Assembly (NCBI GenBank): GCA_902728285.1
Contig: CACVBU010000178.1
Span: 806,001 to 870,000 of the forward strand
Length of the DNA stretch: 64,000 nucleotides
Origin: Clytia hemisphaerica
Lineage: Eukaryota; Cnidaria; Hydrozoa; Leptothecata; Clytiidae
Direction of reading: 5' to 3'
Shown here: in pieces, positions 1 through 13,300 of the stretch
How the letters are laid out: each line of letters starts with the position of its first letter
Position numbering within the stretch: the first letter of the stretch is position 1
Notes under the pieces: generated by a model
The model's database searches: none
What the model was told of the DNA's origin: nothing
Seen by the model: the letters and a program-made list of their open reading frames with translations, nothing else
Program-made: the position numbers and the translations under genes

Positions 1-3000
1 TTCAACCTTTCGATTTTCAAGACCCTTTCTAGCAGATCTATCATCAAGTCGAAATCTGGTCGAGTAGCCAAAGGAGAGGCTCCACCGAAATGTGCGCTCG
101 CTTTTTGATGTGAAAGAGACAAAGCTGAACTCTTTCACTTTACCCACCTCTTACCCCTCTCCTTGTGCTCTTCTTCAACCTTTCGATTTTCAAGACCCTT
201 TCTAGCAGATCTATCATCAAGTCGAAATCTGGTCGAGTAGCCAAAGGAGAGGCTCCACTGAAATGTGCGCTCGCTTTTTGATATGAAAGAGACAAAGCTG
301 AACTCTTTCACTTTACCCACCTCTTACCCCTCTCCTTGTGCTCTTCTTCAACCTTTCGATTTTCAAGACCCTTTCTAGCAGATCTATCATCAAGTCGAAA
401 TCTGGTCGAGTAGCCAAAGGAGAGGCTCCACCGAAATGTGCGCTCGCTTTTTGATGTGAAAGAGACAAAGCTGAACTCTTTCACTTTACCCACCTCTTAC
501 CCCTCTCCTTGTGCTCTTCTTCAACCTTTCGATTTTCAAGACCCTTTCTAGCAGATCTATCATCAAGTCGAAATCTGGTCGAGTAGCCAAAGGAGAGGCT
601 CCACCGAAATGTGCGCTCGCTTTTTGATGTGAAAGAGACAAGGCTGAACTCTTTCACTTTACCCAACTCTTACCCCTCTCCTTGTGCTCTTCTTCAACCT
701 TTCGATTTTCAAGACCCTTTCTAGCAGATCTATCATCAAGTCGAAATCTGGTCGAGTAGCCAAAGGAGAGGCTCCACCGAAATGTGCGCTCGCTTTTTGA
801 TGTGAAAGAGACAAAGCTGAACTCTTTCACTTTACCCACCTCTTACCCCTCTCCTTGTGCTCTTCTTCAACCTTTCGATTTTCAAGACCCTTTCTAGCAG
901 ATCTATCATCAAGTCGAAATCTGGTCGAGTAGCCAAAGGAGAGGCTCCACCGAAATGTGCGCTCGCTTTTTGATGTGAAAGAGACAAAGCTGAACTCTTT
1001 CACTTTACCCACCTCTTACCCCTCTCCTTGTGCTCTTCTTCTTCACCTTTCGATTTTCAAGACCCTTTCTAGCAGATCTATCATCAAGTCGAAATCTGGT
1101 CGAGTAGCCAAAGGAGAGGCTCCACCGAAATGTGCGCTCGCTTTTTGATGTGAAAGAGACAAAGCTGAACTCTTTCACTTTACCCCACCTCTTACCCCTC
1201 TCCTTGTGCTCTTCTTCAACCTTTCGATTTTCAAGACCCTTTCTAGCAGATCTATCATCAAGTCGAAATCTGGTCGAGTAGCCAAAGGAGAGGCTCCACC
1301 GAAATGTGCGCTCGCTTTTTGATGTGAAAGAGACAAAGCTGAACTCTTTCACTTTACCCACCTCTTACCCCTCTCCTTGTGCTCTTCTTCAACCTTTCGA
1401 TTTTCAAGACCCTTTCTAGCAGATCTATCATCAAGTCGAAATCTGGTCGAGTAGCCAAGGAGAGGCTCCACCGAAATGTGCGCTCGCTTTTTGATGTGAA
1501 AGAGACAAAGCTGAACTCTTTCACTTTACCACCTCTTACCCCTCCCTTGTGCTCTTCTTCAACCTTTCGATTTTCAAGACCCTTTCTAGCAGATCTATCA
1601 TCAAGTCGAAATCTGGTCGAGTAGCCAAAGGAGAGGCTCCACCGAAATGTGCGCTCGCTTTTTGATGTGAAAGAGACAAAGCTGAACTCTTTCACTTTAC
1701 CCACCTCTTACCCCCCTCCTTGTGCTCTTCTTCAACATTTCGATTTTCAAGACCCTTTCTAGCAGATCTATCATCAAGTCGAAATCTGGTCGAGTAGCCA
1801 AAGGAGAGGCTCCACCGAAATGTGCGCTCGCTTTTTGATGTGAAAGAGACAAAGCTGAACTCTTTCACTTTACCCACCTCTTACCCCTCTCCTTGTGCTC
1901 TTCTTCAACCTTTCGATTTTCAAGACCCTTTCTAGCAGATCTATCATCAAGTCGAAATCTGGTCGAGTAGCCAAAGGAGAGGCTCCACCGAAATGTGCGC
2001 TCGCTTTTTGATGTGAAAGAGACAAAGCTGAACTCTTTCACTTTACCCCACCTCTTACCCCTCTCCTTGTGCTCTTCTTCAACCTTTCGATTTTCAAGAC
2101 CCTTTCTAGCAGATCTATCATCAAATCGAAATCTGGTCGAGTAGCCAAAGGAGAGGCTCCACCGAAATGTGCGCTCGCTTTTTGATGTGAAAGAGACAAA
2201 GCTGAACTCTTTCACTTTACCCACCTCTTACCCCTCTCCTTGTGCTCTTCTTCAATCATTTTCGATATTCAGACCCTTTCTAGCAGATCTATCATCAAGT
2301 CGAAATCTGGTCGAGTAGCCAAAGGAGAGGCTCCACCGAAATTTGCGCTCGCTTTTTTTGTGAAAGAGACAAAGCTGAACTCTTTCACTTTACCCACCTC
2401 TTACCCTCCCCTCTCCTTGTGCTCTTCTTCAACCTTTCGATTTTCAAGACCCTTTCTAGCAGATCTATCATCAAGTCGAAATCTGGTCGAGTAGCCAAAG
2501 GAGAGGCTCCACCGAAATGTGCGCTCGCTTTTTGATGTGAAAGAGACAAAGCTGAACTCTTTCACTTTACCCACCTCTTACCCTTCTCCCTGTGCTCTTC
2601 TTCAACCTTTCGATTTTCAAGACCCTTTCTAGCAGATCTATCATCAAGTCGAAATCTGGTCGAGTAGCCAAAGGAGAGGCTCCACCGAAATGTGCGCTCG
2701 CTTTTTGATGTGAAAGAGACAAAGCTGAACTCTTTCACTCTACCCACCTCTTACCCCTCTCCTTGTGCTCTTCTTCAACCTTTCGATATTCAAGACCCTT
2801 TCTAGCAGATCTATCATCAAGTCAAAATCTGGTCGAGTAGCCAAAGGAGAGGCTCCACCGAAATGTGCGCTTTCTTTTTGATGTGAAAGAGACAAAGCTG
2901 AACTCTTTCACTCTACCCACCTCTTACCCCTCTCCTTGTGCTCTTCTTCAACCTTTCGATTTTCAAGACCCTTTCTAGCAGATCTATCATCAAGTCGAAA

Positions 3001-3397
3001 TCTGGTCGAGTAGCCAAAGGAGAGGCTCCACCGAAATGTGCGCTCGCTTTTTGATGTGAAAGAGACAAAGCTGAACTCTTTCACTTTACCCAACTCTACC
3101 TCTCTCCCCTCTCCTTGTGCTCTTCTTCAACCTTTCGATTTTCAAGACCTTTCTAGCAGATCTATCATCAAGTCGAAATCTGGTCGAGTAGCCAAAGGAG
3201 AGGCTCCACCGAAATGTGCGCTCGCTTTTTGATGTGAAAGAGTCAAAGCTGAACTCTTTCACTTTACCCACCTCTTACCCCTCTCCTTGTGCTCTTCTTC
3301 AACCTTTCGATATTCAAGTCCCTTTCTAGCAGATCTATCATCAAATCGAAATCTGGTCGAGTAGCCAAAGGAGAGGCTCCACCGAAATGTGCGCTCG
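1..3397. repeat. 173-bp satellite tandem array
   Basis: About 19.6 head-to-tail copies of a 173-bp unit fill the left end and run off the window. Most copies differ at only a few bases. Some have single-base insertions giving 174 bp, and the copies around 2240-2410 and 2760-2900 are the most diverged. Each unit carries a BglII site (AGATCT) and a 9-bp inverted repeat, GTGAAAGAG with CTCTTTCAC, that could form a hairpin. A 61-codon minus-strand frame recurs in each unit only because the unit is repeated. Since 173 is not a multiple of 3 the frame breaks at each junction, except in 174-bp units where it runs through two copies. I therefore treat it as non-coding. The array stops abruptly inside a unit at 3397. 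Unit size is near nucleosome-repeat length, as in many centromeric or heterochromatic satellites, but no CENP-B-like box is evident. Confidence 0.97.
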
Positions 3398-3821
3398 GTG
3401 GTCAGTGTGATTCAGACGTCTAGTAGATGATTTTCGAAGGTACAGTAGAGTTTAATTTATAAGATTAAAAATATTTCAAATTAATTTCAAGTCACTTACC
3501 CCAAAATTTTTTCTTAATGATTCAGGTGTTGCTAATGCATGTAATTTTTCCATTCTTTTGTTTTTTGTCTGTGTTTGCTCCTACTATAAAGTTTTTTGTA
3601 TTAACAATGTTCGTGGTTTGAAGAAAGTTGTGTTTTAAATGTTCGTGATTGTCGTTCTCAGCGCTCTCATCTTTTATTTGTTTTGATTCTAATGTTTTGT
3701 TGCAACTTTTCTAGATTGAATAGTTAATGTTGTTCAAAAAGTATTTGACGTCAGTTTGATAATATCAAAACATTTTACGTCAATTTCAAGCATTTCATTT
3801 GTAAACGTCAAAATTCCATTT
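3398..3821. other. AT-rich spacer, no gene seen
   Basis: This lies between the satellite and the poly(A)-like end of the minus-strand retrotransposon. It is T-rich single-copy-looking sequence. I see no exon, RNA gene or repeat structure in it. Upstream exons of the flagellar gene that starts to be visible at 7308 were looked for here and not found. Confidence 0.5.
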
Positions 3822-5215
3822 AGCTTTTTTTTTTCTTTTCTTTTTTGGATAATGAATATATTATCTTAACTTATACAATAATGAAAGCCGGAGGCATTCC
3901 CGGTACGCTATAAAACAATTCTAATAAACTTCTTTTATAAAATCGGTAGTTTGGGAAATTTAATAAATGAATAAAAATTTAAAAATTGATTTTGGAAATT
4001 GCTTTAGCAATTTCAATGTCATTTGATTCAGTGAGGTTTTGGTCTCTCAATGACCGTGATCCTCTAACACACATGATGATAACAATTGTTCAAGGCAAAT
4101 GAAATCTTTCGATTTATCCAATTTGTTGCGATGTTGTAGTTAATTCCACGCTTTTCAGCAATCATTTGGCTGAGTCTCTGATAAAATTTTCTAAATTTGC
4201 GTCCTTTACCTCCATTTGAACAGAATCTGAACTGAATCACACGCTCATTGTATGCCCTCTTATTCTCTTTTTTGTTAATTTCGTGAGCTTTCTCGATATT
4301 CATATTTCCATAACGTCCGGCTAATGGGTTAAACACCCTTATATCAAAAAATGCCTTCTGATATGGAATCCAGAAATCCCTAGCACTCACATCCAATCTT
4401 GCTTCATTTGACTTTATAGAGCATTTCGACATCTCTTCACCAGTGATCGTCTGAAGCGGAGGTTCAATTCGTACGTCCTTACAGATCTCAGTCAGAAGAT
4501 CGGCAGTGATGTTTCTTAAGATGTTATGACGCAATGTAACAAAACCCCCTTTCTTACAGGATAAGGCATGCTGAAGATCGAATCGTGCACCACATGAACA
4601 TGTTTCAGGAAGTCACCTTAGCGGTTTCCCGTAGCGTATCTTGATGAGATCCCAACACACGCCTTTGTCGAGTTGGTAACCCTCCTCTTTGAGTGGGAGA
4701 GTCGAGAGCCAGATTGATGCTCCTTTCGTCGAGTTAATTTCGTGTAAGCGTTGCTGCGTTGTTGTCATGTTCTCGAACACATGATCTGCTTTCGTCCGAT
4801 GGTTTTCTCTGCGACACGCCTTGATGTTGTTCTTTATTTTTCGCTGTTCGTTTTGATCCAGATTATATGATCGTTCTTGGTTGGCTATGTTGTTAGCCAG
4901 ACTTTGTGTCATCTCGATTGAGTTTTTGAACTCGTTCTTGGCTTCCTCAGCAAAGATAGGTATTCCCAACCCACCCATGCTTGTTGGGAGAGAAAATAGC
5001 TTTCGTTCGTTGGCTGTAGGCTGGATACCACCAGTGATGTTTGGTATGAATTCTGTTGTAATGATGTTGTCAAGCTGGTGTAGAAAATCGTCAATGCCAT
5101 CTATTGTTCGCTTAAAGTACGTGATTTTATGCTTGTAGCTATTTATAAAGCATGCATAAGCTTTATGTGGAGCGAGCTTTGCAATGTTAGGGATTCCATT
5201 TTGCTTACGTAATTT
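3822..5215 (-). mobile_element. 5'-truncated retrotransposon, 3' end of RT ORF plus tail
   Basis: One minus-strand reading frame runs from about 5210 to 4064 with a single in-frame TGA at 4613-4615. It contains, in order, a segment with IAKLAPHKAYACF, an EFIPNITGG segment, the LPTSMGGLGIP motif, RYGKPLR just before the TGA, then a CSCGARFDLQHALSC motif (possible zinc-binding C-C-H-C) followed by GGFVTLRHN, and near the end ARLDVSARDFW and AFFDIRVFNP. I know this order from the C-terminal part of a retroelement polyprotein common in cnidarian and other marine invertebrate gene models, downstream of the reverse transcriptase core. The D...FDIRV spacing resembles a PD-(D/E)XK nuclease, which is inference. 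The coding part is followed by a 3' region and an A-rich tail (T-rich on the plus strand, about 3822-3846). The catalytic RT core is absent, so this is a dead 5'-truncated insertion. The clade is not assignable by eye. Confidence 0.8.
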
Positions 5216-5280
5216 TCAAGTTTTTATCTTTTCACACCGGATATTTTAATCATTAAAATTTTTAAAACCTTTTCAAACTC

Positions 5281-6283
5281 CAGTAGTGCAGTCTAAATGC
5301 GCCAAAAGTCATAAACATTGTGCACAAGGGCGTAAAAGCATGAAACTTTGCACAATGGTAGTTTAGGGGTCAAAAATGGATTTAAATCTCAGACCCAAAA
5401 AATTGGCACCTGTTTGTGTATTTTACAGACCAGAATAGGTTTCCAGGCTTAAATGAAAATTTTTTTCTCCAAAGTATGTCATGTTACATACTGTTGGAAA
5501 GCATGTTTCATGCCCGTTCAGAAAAACATTACAACCCATATCTGAAAATCAAGCCAATTAAAGTTATTGGGGAAGGTTGTTTGAAAAATGACCGAAAATG
5601 ACGTAATTGCTGATGTCAGCAAAAACTCCAGGACCACCCAAACGTGTTTATTTTTGTGAAATTCAATAGAGTACCTCTAAGGTACTAAATACTATTGGTT
5701 AGATCAGCTGCAAGCTTATTTTACAATAGTTTTTTTGAGTATTGTTAGGTTGACAAATTTTGCCTTAGTAATGCTCTACCATGGGCATGCCCGGTGCAAA
5801 CCCTTTAGCCTAAGGCTTTCGACCGGTCATGAAAACGCCATATTCTATGTCAAGTGAGGTTAACTCTCAAGCAAAGCTATCCATTTGGTCATTGAAAGAT
5901 CCTCTATTGAATTTCACAAAAATAAACGTGTCTGCGTGGTCCTGGAATTTTTGCTGACGTCAGCAATTATGTCATTTTCGGTCATTTTTCAAACAACCTT
6001 CCCCAATAACTTTTATTGGCTTCATTTTCAGATATAGGTTGTAATGTTTTTCTGAACGGGCATGAAACATGCTTTCCAACGGTATGTAACATGACATACT
6101 TTGGAGAAAAAGATTTTCATTTTAGCCTGGAAACCTATTCTGGTCTGTAAAATACACAAACAGGTGTCAATTTTTTGGGTCTGAGATTTAAATCCATTTT
6201 TGACCCCTAAACTACCATTGTGCAAAGTTTCATGCTTTTACGCCTTTGTGCACAATATTTGCACAACTAGACCGTACTACAGC
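5281..6283. mobile_element. 1-kb foldback element
   Basis: Two arms of about 370-390 bp (5281-5670 and 5907-6283) are near-perfect inverted copies around a 240-bp spacer. Outer ends read CAGTAGTGCAGTCTA on the left and TAGACCGTACTACAG on the right. The arms share a block starting TGTGCACAAAGGCG and another with a GCTGACGTCAGC palindrome. No transposase frame is present. Open frames in the two arms are mirror images of each other and are not genes. Likely a non-autonomous DNA transposon of the foldback type. Confidence 0.9.
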
Positions 6284-6920
6284 ATTGTGTATGTCAAGTA
6301 GTAACAAATATTTTCTTTCGATTTGTTCATTAGTAAAACTTTACACACGGCTTCTCAAAAGTAGTGTTCAAAGATTTTTCGTCCTAAAGGACATCATTAT
6401 ACAAAATTATATTATCCCGTATCAATAATGGTATTATCATATCACACCTATATTACTGTATTACATGCATTATAAACGACTCCAGTGTAAGCCAGTTATA
6501 GAAAGAAAGAAGAAGAAAAGTTTTTGAAAATAGTCAATTTGTCATCATTTCTACTTTGAAGAAGAGTTGGACAAAAAGATATTTTCGTCGGGGGAAAATA
6601 TTCGTCACTTGCTGGTAGTTGGTAAACGCATTAAGGCCGGGGAAAATTTTGGTCGGGGAAAATATTCGTCACTTGTCCAAAATTTCGTCACTTGTCTCCG
6701 ACGAAGTTTCCCCGATAAGGGTATCTCTTGATGGGCCTTAAGGCTAAATATCTAAGATTTAGTTATCATCGGCCGATTGTTAAGGTTTAAAAATTAACTT
6801 TTTTGAAATAGAAATGAGACACGCCTCTGCTATGCTGACAAAGCAGAATGAACAGAAGAATTTATCAAATTTGTGCTTGTGCGGCGCTGAAACTGTTCGT
6901 CTTTAAAGTTGTGTTTATCT
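6284..6920. other. Intergenic, short G-rich direct repeats at 6590-6740
   Basis: Mostly unremarkable AT-rich DNA. Between about 6590 and 6740 the phrases GTCGGGGAAAATATTCGTC and TTCGTCACTTGTC recur two or three times, flanked by ATTAAGGCC at 6630 and GGCCTTAA at 6733, which suggests a small decayed inverted-repeat element. No exon recognised. Confidence 0.45.
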
Positions 6921-7250
6921 TCCACCCAGATAGTGTAATTTTCATCCGATACGCTAAAGCTCTGAAGGTCGGGAAAATTTTCAACATCTGGAAGATTTAC
7001 ATTACGGAATTTTGCGAGACCGCGTCAAGAATTTTGCAGCAGGAGGTCTGGTAAACCAGCCCTCGTTTTCGGGAATTGGTGGATCCAACCGAAATATTTT
7101 TAGGATTACGGGCAAGGGCTGTTGAACCCGACTGGGGATGCGGCACATCAAAGGCCGACTATCATTCCTCTCTGATGGGAAATTGGCCCGCTGCTTTAAA
7201 GCTTTAGCGTGGGCGGTCGTCAATCCGCCATCGGAATATCAGATAAAAGT
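6921..7250. repeat. Interspersed repeat, fullest copy (family 'Y')
   Basis: This block starts around CACCCAGATA and includes CGCTAAAGCTCTGAAGG, ACATCTGGAAGATTTAC, GGAATTTTGCGAGACCGCG, GGATCCAACCGAAATATTTT and CTCTGATGGGAAATTGGCC. Pieces of the same block recur at 35450-35530, 48975-49025 with 49300-49400, 50840-50885 with 51160-51260, and 53250-53400. In the 49-kb and 51-kb copies the family is split by inserted CGAGTTAGC-type sequence. Nature unknown; probably a dispersed transposon family. Confidence 0.7.
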
Positions 7251-7307
7251 CGTGTAAGCAAATGGTAGGAAATACGATAAATGATGTCCTTCGATTTCAT
7301 TTTTTAG

Positions 7308-10300
7308 TCACTATACACTTACATTGAAAGACTCGAAGAAAACAAGTTGGAACGTGATGACCCTGCTTTCCTTGAGCTCGCCAAGGTTTGTTGATTGACT
7401 TGGTTTTTTTCACATTTATATTCTGTTTAAGTGACCCATAAATTAAATTCCCATTAAAATGTCGTTTTGTTGATTCGCGAACATTTTCGACGAGACACAT
7501 TTTTTAGATTTTCTTGGTCAGCTTTTGCTTATTAAAAAACAGGCTTTTAGCTTTTGTTACCTTTTAACTTTCGCGAAAATTAAATCCCATGAAATAAATC
7601 GATTATGCTGGTTCGCGAGATTAAATTCCATTAAAACACGCAAATTTTCTCGAGTGACCTGAACTTGAACGTTTCAATAAAAAACGTTACGTTAAAATAC
7701 ATACATCTTTGATACGCTTTCTTTATCAAAACCCATTCTGGACTATTCAAGACGTGGTTTCCACAGGGTGTTTTCACGTTGGGTACAAAGTTATTCTTTT
7801 TTAGCGATCTGGCTACGGTGCGCAAGGTTGTGGGTTCAAACCCAGCTGGTTTATTCCAAAGATTCCCAAAAATGGTACTTGATGCCTTTCTGCTTGATGC
7901 TCAGCAGAAGGATCAAGGGTAAGTGGAGCAATCCAGGGAGAAAGAGTGGCGCCCTCCCCTACCTATCGAAAGAGGAGCCTTCGGGTCGTCTCCGAATGCG
8001 GTCGCAGACTTACTTACTTTTTATTGATTTTTCTTCATTTTCTTTTTTCCAACAGAACCTGTTATTGAAGAAGAAAGACTCAGTGGATGGAACACTACCT
8101 CCAATAGCTGATGATTCTTCTCCAACAGATATTGCAGATGAACTGAACAGTTTCAAAAAATCGTTGCAAGAATTGAATGAAGCACTATCCACTAACGTAA
8201 GTGGGTGTTTTTTTATGAGAAGCAGGAAAAAGAAAATGTTCTTCAATTGTTTTTACATGATTTGTTGTCTATTTTTCGTTGCTTGCTTGAGACCTTATTT
8301 AGCAGTTTCTCAGAATGCTAGGGCAGCCCTTTTGATGATGTTTTACATACACACTCAATCTAAAGGTCGCGGCTCCGTAAGAGGATATCCTCAGGCTTGC
8401 GGATCCCTTTGTTGATTTCAATCCAATTTTTCAAAGAATATGCAAGGAGCTTTTGAGCGAGGTGATTGGCTAAAGAAAAACAATGGTCAATCCTTTAGAC
8501 TTTTTTTGGAGAAGTTTGTCAGATCTATTTTCTGCTTCTCTTTGGAGCAGAGTATGTCGATTGTAGAATACCAGATGTGTTTTAATATTTCTACTACCTT
8601 ATACGCCGGCCCTTGTAAGCGTAAGGGATCGAAATTAAATTAGGGCCGGGCTAAAAATGGAAAGAAAATTGAACTTTGGCGTAATAAGTGCCGGGCGGGC
8701 GTTTAATGAGGGCCGGCGTAAAGTGTTGCTTAGAATTGTCCATACAGCCATTAGTTGACTCCTCGACAATTCTCATCATATTGATTGTTGTTATATTCCC
8801 TACAGGACAAGAAACACGATAAAGAAATGGCCATTCTTCAAAACGATTTGGAAGATAAATTAGATCGAAGTGAACTTCAACCTTTGCGTGAATATTTAGG
8901 TATGTTTCGAAATCGTTTTTTCGTTGATAGTCCGATAATTTATTGTTTTTATAGGTAATATTTCCATTGTTTAACTGTGACTCAACTAGCATTGTTATCC
9001 TATGAGCGGGACTTTTTATGACATATCTGTTTTTCGTCTGCTCAGACGTTCGTCTTACATTCGAATGATTTTAAATCCCGGAAACCTGGCGACAAAGCTC
9101 AAAAAACTGATACTGGCTTATGATTACAAAGGAATTAAATGAATGAATTGATAGAGTCAGAAAGGAAAATTTACATAACTACTTCAACTCAAAATCCTTC
9201 CGTGTCACGGCTAGGCTCAAATAGTGGCAATTTTCAAAATTTAGTAAAATTTAATTGATAATGCTGAATAATGGTAAATTGGCTGTGTAAAATCATTTTT
9301 CATATACAATCACTGATACTTAAGCATATATCCATTCATTCCCTCATAGAAAACCGTTACAATGTGTTGTCGCAGCAACAACAAGAAGGGGTGGATGACC
9401 ACCATCAATGTAACAACGCCAAACACCGCCCAACTCCGCCACAGTCTGGTAAACAAAGACCTAATATGAAAACATCTACACCAAATGGTACATTATACTA
9501 TATTTAGTAGACTATGTTCTAGTAGACTATGTTCTAGGCGTGTTGAGAAAAATCAAAAACTTAAGGAGCGATGACCAAGTGGTCAAGGCGTCAGCGTCTT
9601 AAACCAGAGATTCGCGGTTCGAAATACGACTTCTTTCAATGTTCCGTTCAGTTCATAAATAGCCGAGCCGGCTGGCCATGGACCCCGTGAAAACAATCGA
9701 AAGACTGTCTAAAAGCCCTAGATTACTGGGCTATCCACGTAAAATATCGACTCTATCTAAAAACTCGTATTACAACTACAAACTTAAGCCTTTTTGCTAC
9801 CATGTGGAGACGCAACGAAATGATATGAAAACGATGTCGTAGTTTTCAAACGGTAGTACAAAAGACTGCACACAATCGAATTAACTTTAAGGCCGGTCTC
9901 CACTTGCGCGCGCTGTGATCGCACCTTTTGTCTTCTACCCTTTTTGCTTGGAAAAAAAGATAACGTTGTAAAAATGTAGCGCGCGCTCGAAAAAAAAAAT
10001 TTTTAACCGTTACGTCAGATCGCGCCAATGTAATTGTTTCATTTTTCTTTGGACCAATAGCGTGGAAGCTTTGCTCGAAAAATTGTGATCGCAGTGCGCG
10101 CAAGTGAAGATCGGCCTTTAGAATAAACATTGTGTCTGAAAGACTAAGAACAATGTTCATCAGCCTCATTGGTGATGTAAAAGTAACTTTATCAATAATT
10201 TAAATTCCATCTAAACTGATCTACTGATCTTGAAAACCAAGCTTTAAGCTGAATGAAACCGAAGCGCAAGGCTTTGAATCCCCCTGAATTTCCGGTATAA

Positions 10301-13300
10301 ATCTGACTTTTTAGAATATTACGCATCGATTGATAGTCGATTTTATTTCATTCTTAACAGGTTTCAACGTTTCTCACCCTATCAACCAACATAATATCCC
10401 ACAGGAAACGATGAGTTCAGTGGACGGCTTAGGGTGTAGTCATCCGCATTACGGGAATGGTTTTGTTCCGCATTCCGGACAAGGTGCTGTTGTTCGGACG
10501 TAAGTTTGCTTGAGTTTGATTTGAATTATAGATTGGAAATATATCAATACAGTAAATCTCGACTACCCTATATCTCGATTTAAACTCTTATGTCCTTAGG
10601 TTTCTACGTGTGTTAATTCTTAACGCTAAATTCGAACACAGACTTTTATAAACTCTGTACTAAACTATACCCGCCATCTCTGATCGGATTTCCTTGGAAG
10701 TACCCGTAAAGAAGCCATTACAATGTTAAAATTTAAACTGCCATCACAAGTATTCAAGAAAAAGTAGATCTAGCGCTCTCGTTGCATTTGTACCGCTGTT
10801 GTGCTACCATTAGGGTACCACTTTTCAAAAAACTCCGATCAAAGATTCTTATTGGAAGGGATCGAGAAACTACTTCCAGGGTTTATATAAAGGAGGGACT
10901 TCAAACCTCTGAACCAGAGTCCCAACCGCTAATCTAAGAGATCTCTTCGGATAAAAAAGTGCAGCTCTCCTTTTGTACTCGATTCGGACTTTCTTACAAT
11001 TTTCAGTGTACAAAATTCAAAGTTTTCTTCTCAGCAATATACAAAAAAAGGCTTTTTCGTCTCCGAATTCAACAAAATTCTGTCAAAACTAAACTTGTCT
11101 AACTTGTTGTTTAAAGTCGATTTCTGAGACAAAAAAAAGTTGCTTTGACTACTTAAATTTACAGTAAAATGTCATCTTGTTTTCCAGACAAATGAAGTTC
11201 AATTGTTTATCTTGTGATCGTCCATTGACCATGCAAACCAACAGGTTAGATGTACATGGTGTCCCTAATTAAAGTATCGAGTCGAAACACAACTATGAGT
11301 AGAAAGTTTTATGTGCGTGTTCACAAAATTGTATTTTAAGCTCTCCCTCTTTTTTCTTTGCCATTTCGATTAATTTATACGTTGTAACTACCTTTTGTAA
11401 TAAGCCTGTGTGATGGAGAACGTTCTTATATTTTAGCGATAACACACACAAACTTTTCTACTCAATCGCATGTTCAAACTCGATACTTTAATTAGGGACA
11501 CCCTGTACTCGATGTCGATCTCAATAAACCTTTTCATAAATTACATCACGATCATCACTTGCCTCGTTTTGAAATTATTGCCATGGTGATTTACTCCCAG
11601 CTGATTTTACTATACATAAAGAAATCATTTAATGTCTCAAGGGACATAATCACTATATGGTAATTGTTTGAATACGAGGCAAGTGATGTTCGTGGCGTAA
11701 TTTATTAAAAGGTCTATATTTTGGGCACATTTATTTAAAATTTTCGGATGATTTTGGATGTGTTATGTGACTTGTTGAGCTTTATGCCTTAAAATATTAT
11801 TATTTTTACCATTTTGTGAGTTTTCGGGCAATTTGGGGGTTTCAGAGTCTGTATAGCTCTGCATAGCTTTCAAATCTTGTTCTTATTTTTTTGCCATCGA
11901 AGCCTTATGCTCCTGCTTAGTTTGTTCTTATAAAAAACATGTACCAGGAATCAACCGTGCCCTGAAAACGCAGGCTTTGTTTCTTTAGACATGAAAAAAA
12001 TATTTGCTTATATTAATTATAGAAATACAAATTATTTGAGGTATCCCCTTCCCCTAGTGATTAGAATTCCTTTAAAAGTTTTGAACGTACGTGTCTATTT
12101 TTTTAACCATAAAACATTAATTTACTTTTCAGTGCATTTCAAACAGTCAGAGGACGCCCTTTGAACGCTTACGAATTGGATCAACTTCGCGTTTTACAAA
12201 AAATGTGAGTGCTATTGATATGTTTATCGACATTGTATGTAATATGATGTCCCCGAGAGGATTCCCTGATCACACCATCACGCAAAAGAAACCTCCTATC
12301 TAACCAAAAAACTTCTGTAAACGTTCCCATCATAGATCACGCCATTACGTCAAAAAAAAGGCTCAATCACGCCTCTTTATTACCTAAATTTAACTAACTA
12401 ATGCTAGCAAAGTGCGGCTTTGTTGAAAATCTTTTACTTACATTCTATCCTTTTCTGTCATTCATAAAATTATATTCCCGCTAAAATTAACTACCTTAAA
12501 GAAGGTTGTTGTTTCAAATTTGCCAGAGAGTGATGACCACTAACCCTATAAACCCTGTTACACCATCAAAGAAGCCATTGCAGTGATAAAACGTAAAACC
12601 TAGCATCCAATGGCGCTACTTCACCAAAAAGTTCGCTTTGCTTGGTTTGAGCATAGAGGTAATAAAAGTTAGATGGAGTAACAACTTTTCTGTAATAGCC
12701 AGAGAAGTCATAAAACTCTTTAGAAATTTCTTTCAAATCGGCCTCCTTTGATTACCAATCCTTGATAGCAAAAATCAGTCAAGATATAGATTATAAGAAC
12801 TAAAGTAAAGTTATTCTGTCCAACTAAACCTCGTATTTTTAGGTAAATTTTTTTCGAGTAATAATTTCTTTATAGTTTTAAAAGAAGTTTTTATTTTATC
12901 GGGAAACGTTCGAAAGGTAAACTTCTTCAAATTTTTCGAATTCTTTGATGTTTGTGGAAGGTTCTTTGCTATAAATATCTTTAGATCTAAAATAGCAGCT
13001 GCCTCAAAACTTTGATAGAATATAGTTGAAAGATTGGCATTAGTAAATATGTAAAAATTAACAAAATTTGCCGAGGATTCCCTGAGCAGCGAACATTTCA
13101 AATTCGATGTTCTGTGCTTATTCTTGCAAGGTTTTCTTATGTTTTATCAACAAAACTGTCATCACAAAATAAACCAATTAAAAATGTATCGTTATTTTAT
13201 TCAAATTCTCTTCGACTCAAGTATTACCATGAGCGAAAGCAAAATTAATGGCCTTTTCCCAAAGCAACAAAGCAACAGTTTGCTATCAACGATACATTAC

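Noticed and set aside
135-3271. Series of about 61-residue and 116-119-residue minus-strand open frames
   Set aside because: They repeat with the 173-bp satellite unit and break at unit borders because 173 is not a multiple of three; no splice or start logic.
5416-6225. Two related short proteins on opposite strands
   Set aside because: They are the two arms of the 5281-6283 foldback element.
7768-8415. 215-residue plus-strand frame
   Set aside because: It runs through a SINE-like repeat, a real exon (8056-8196) and its intron; only the exon part is coding.
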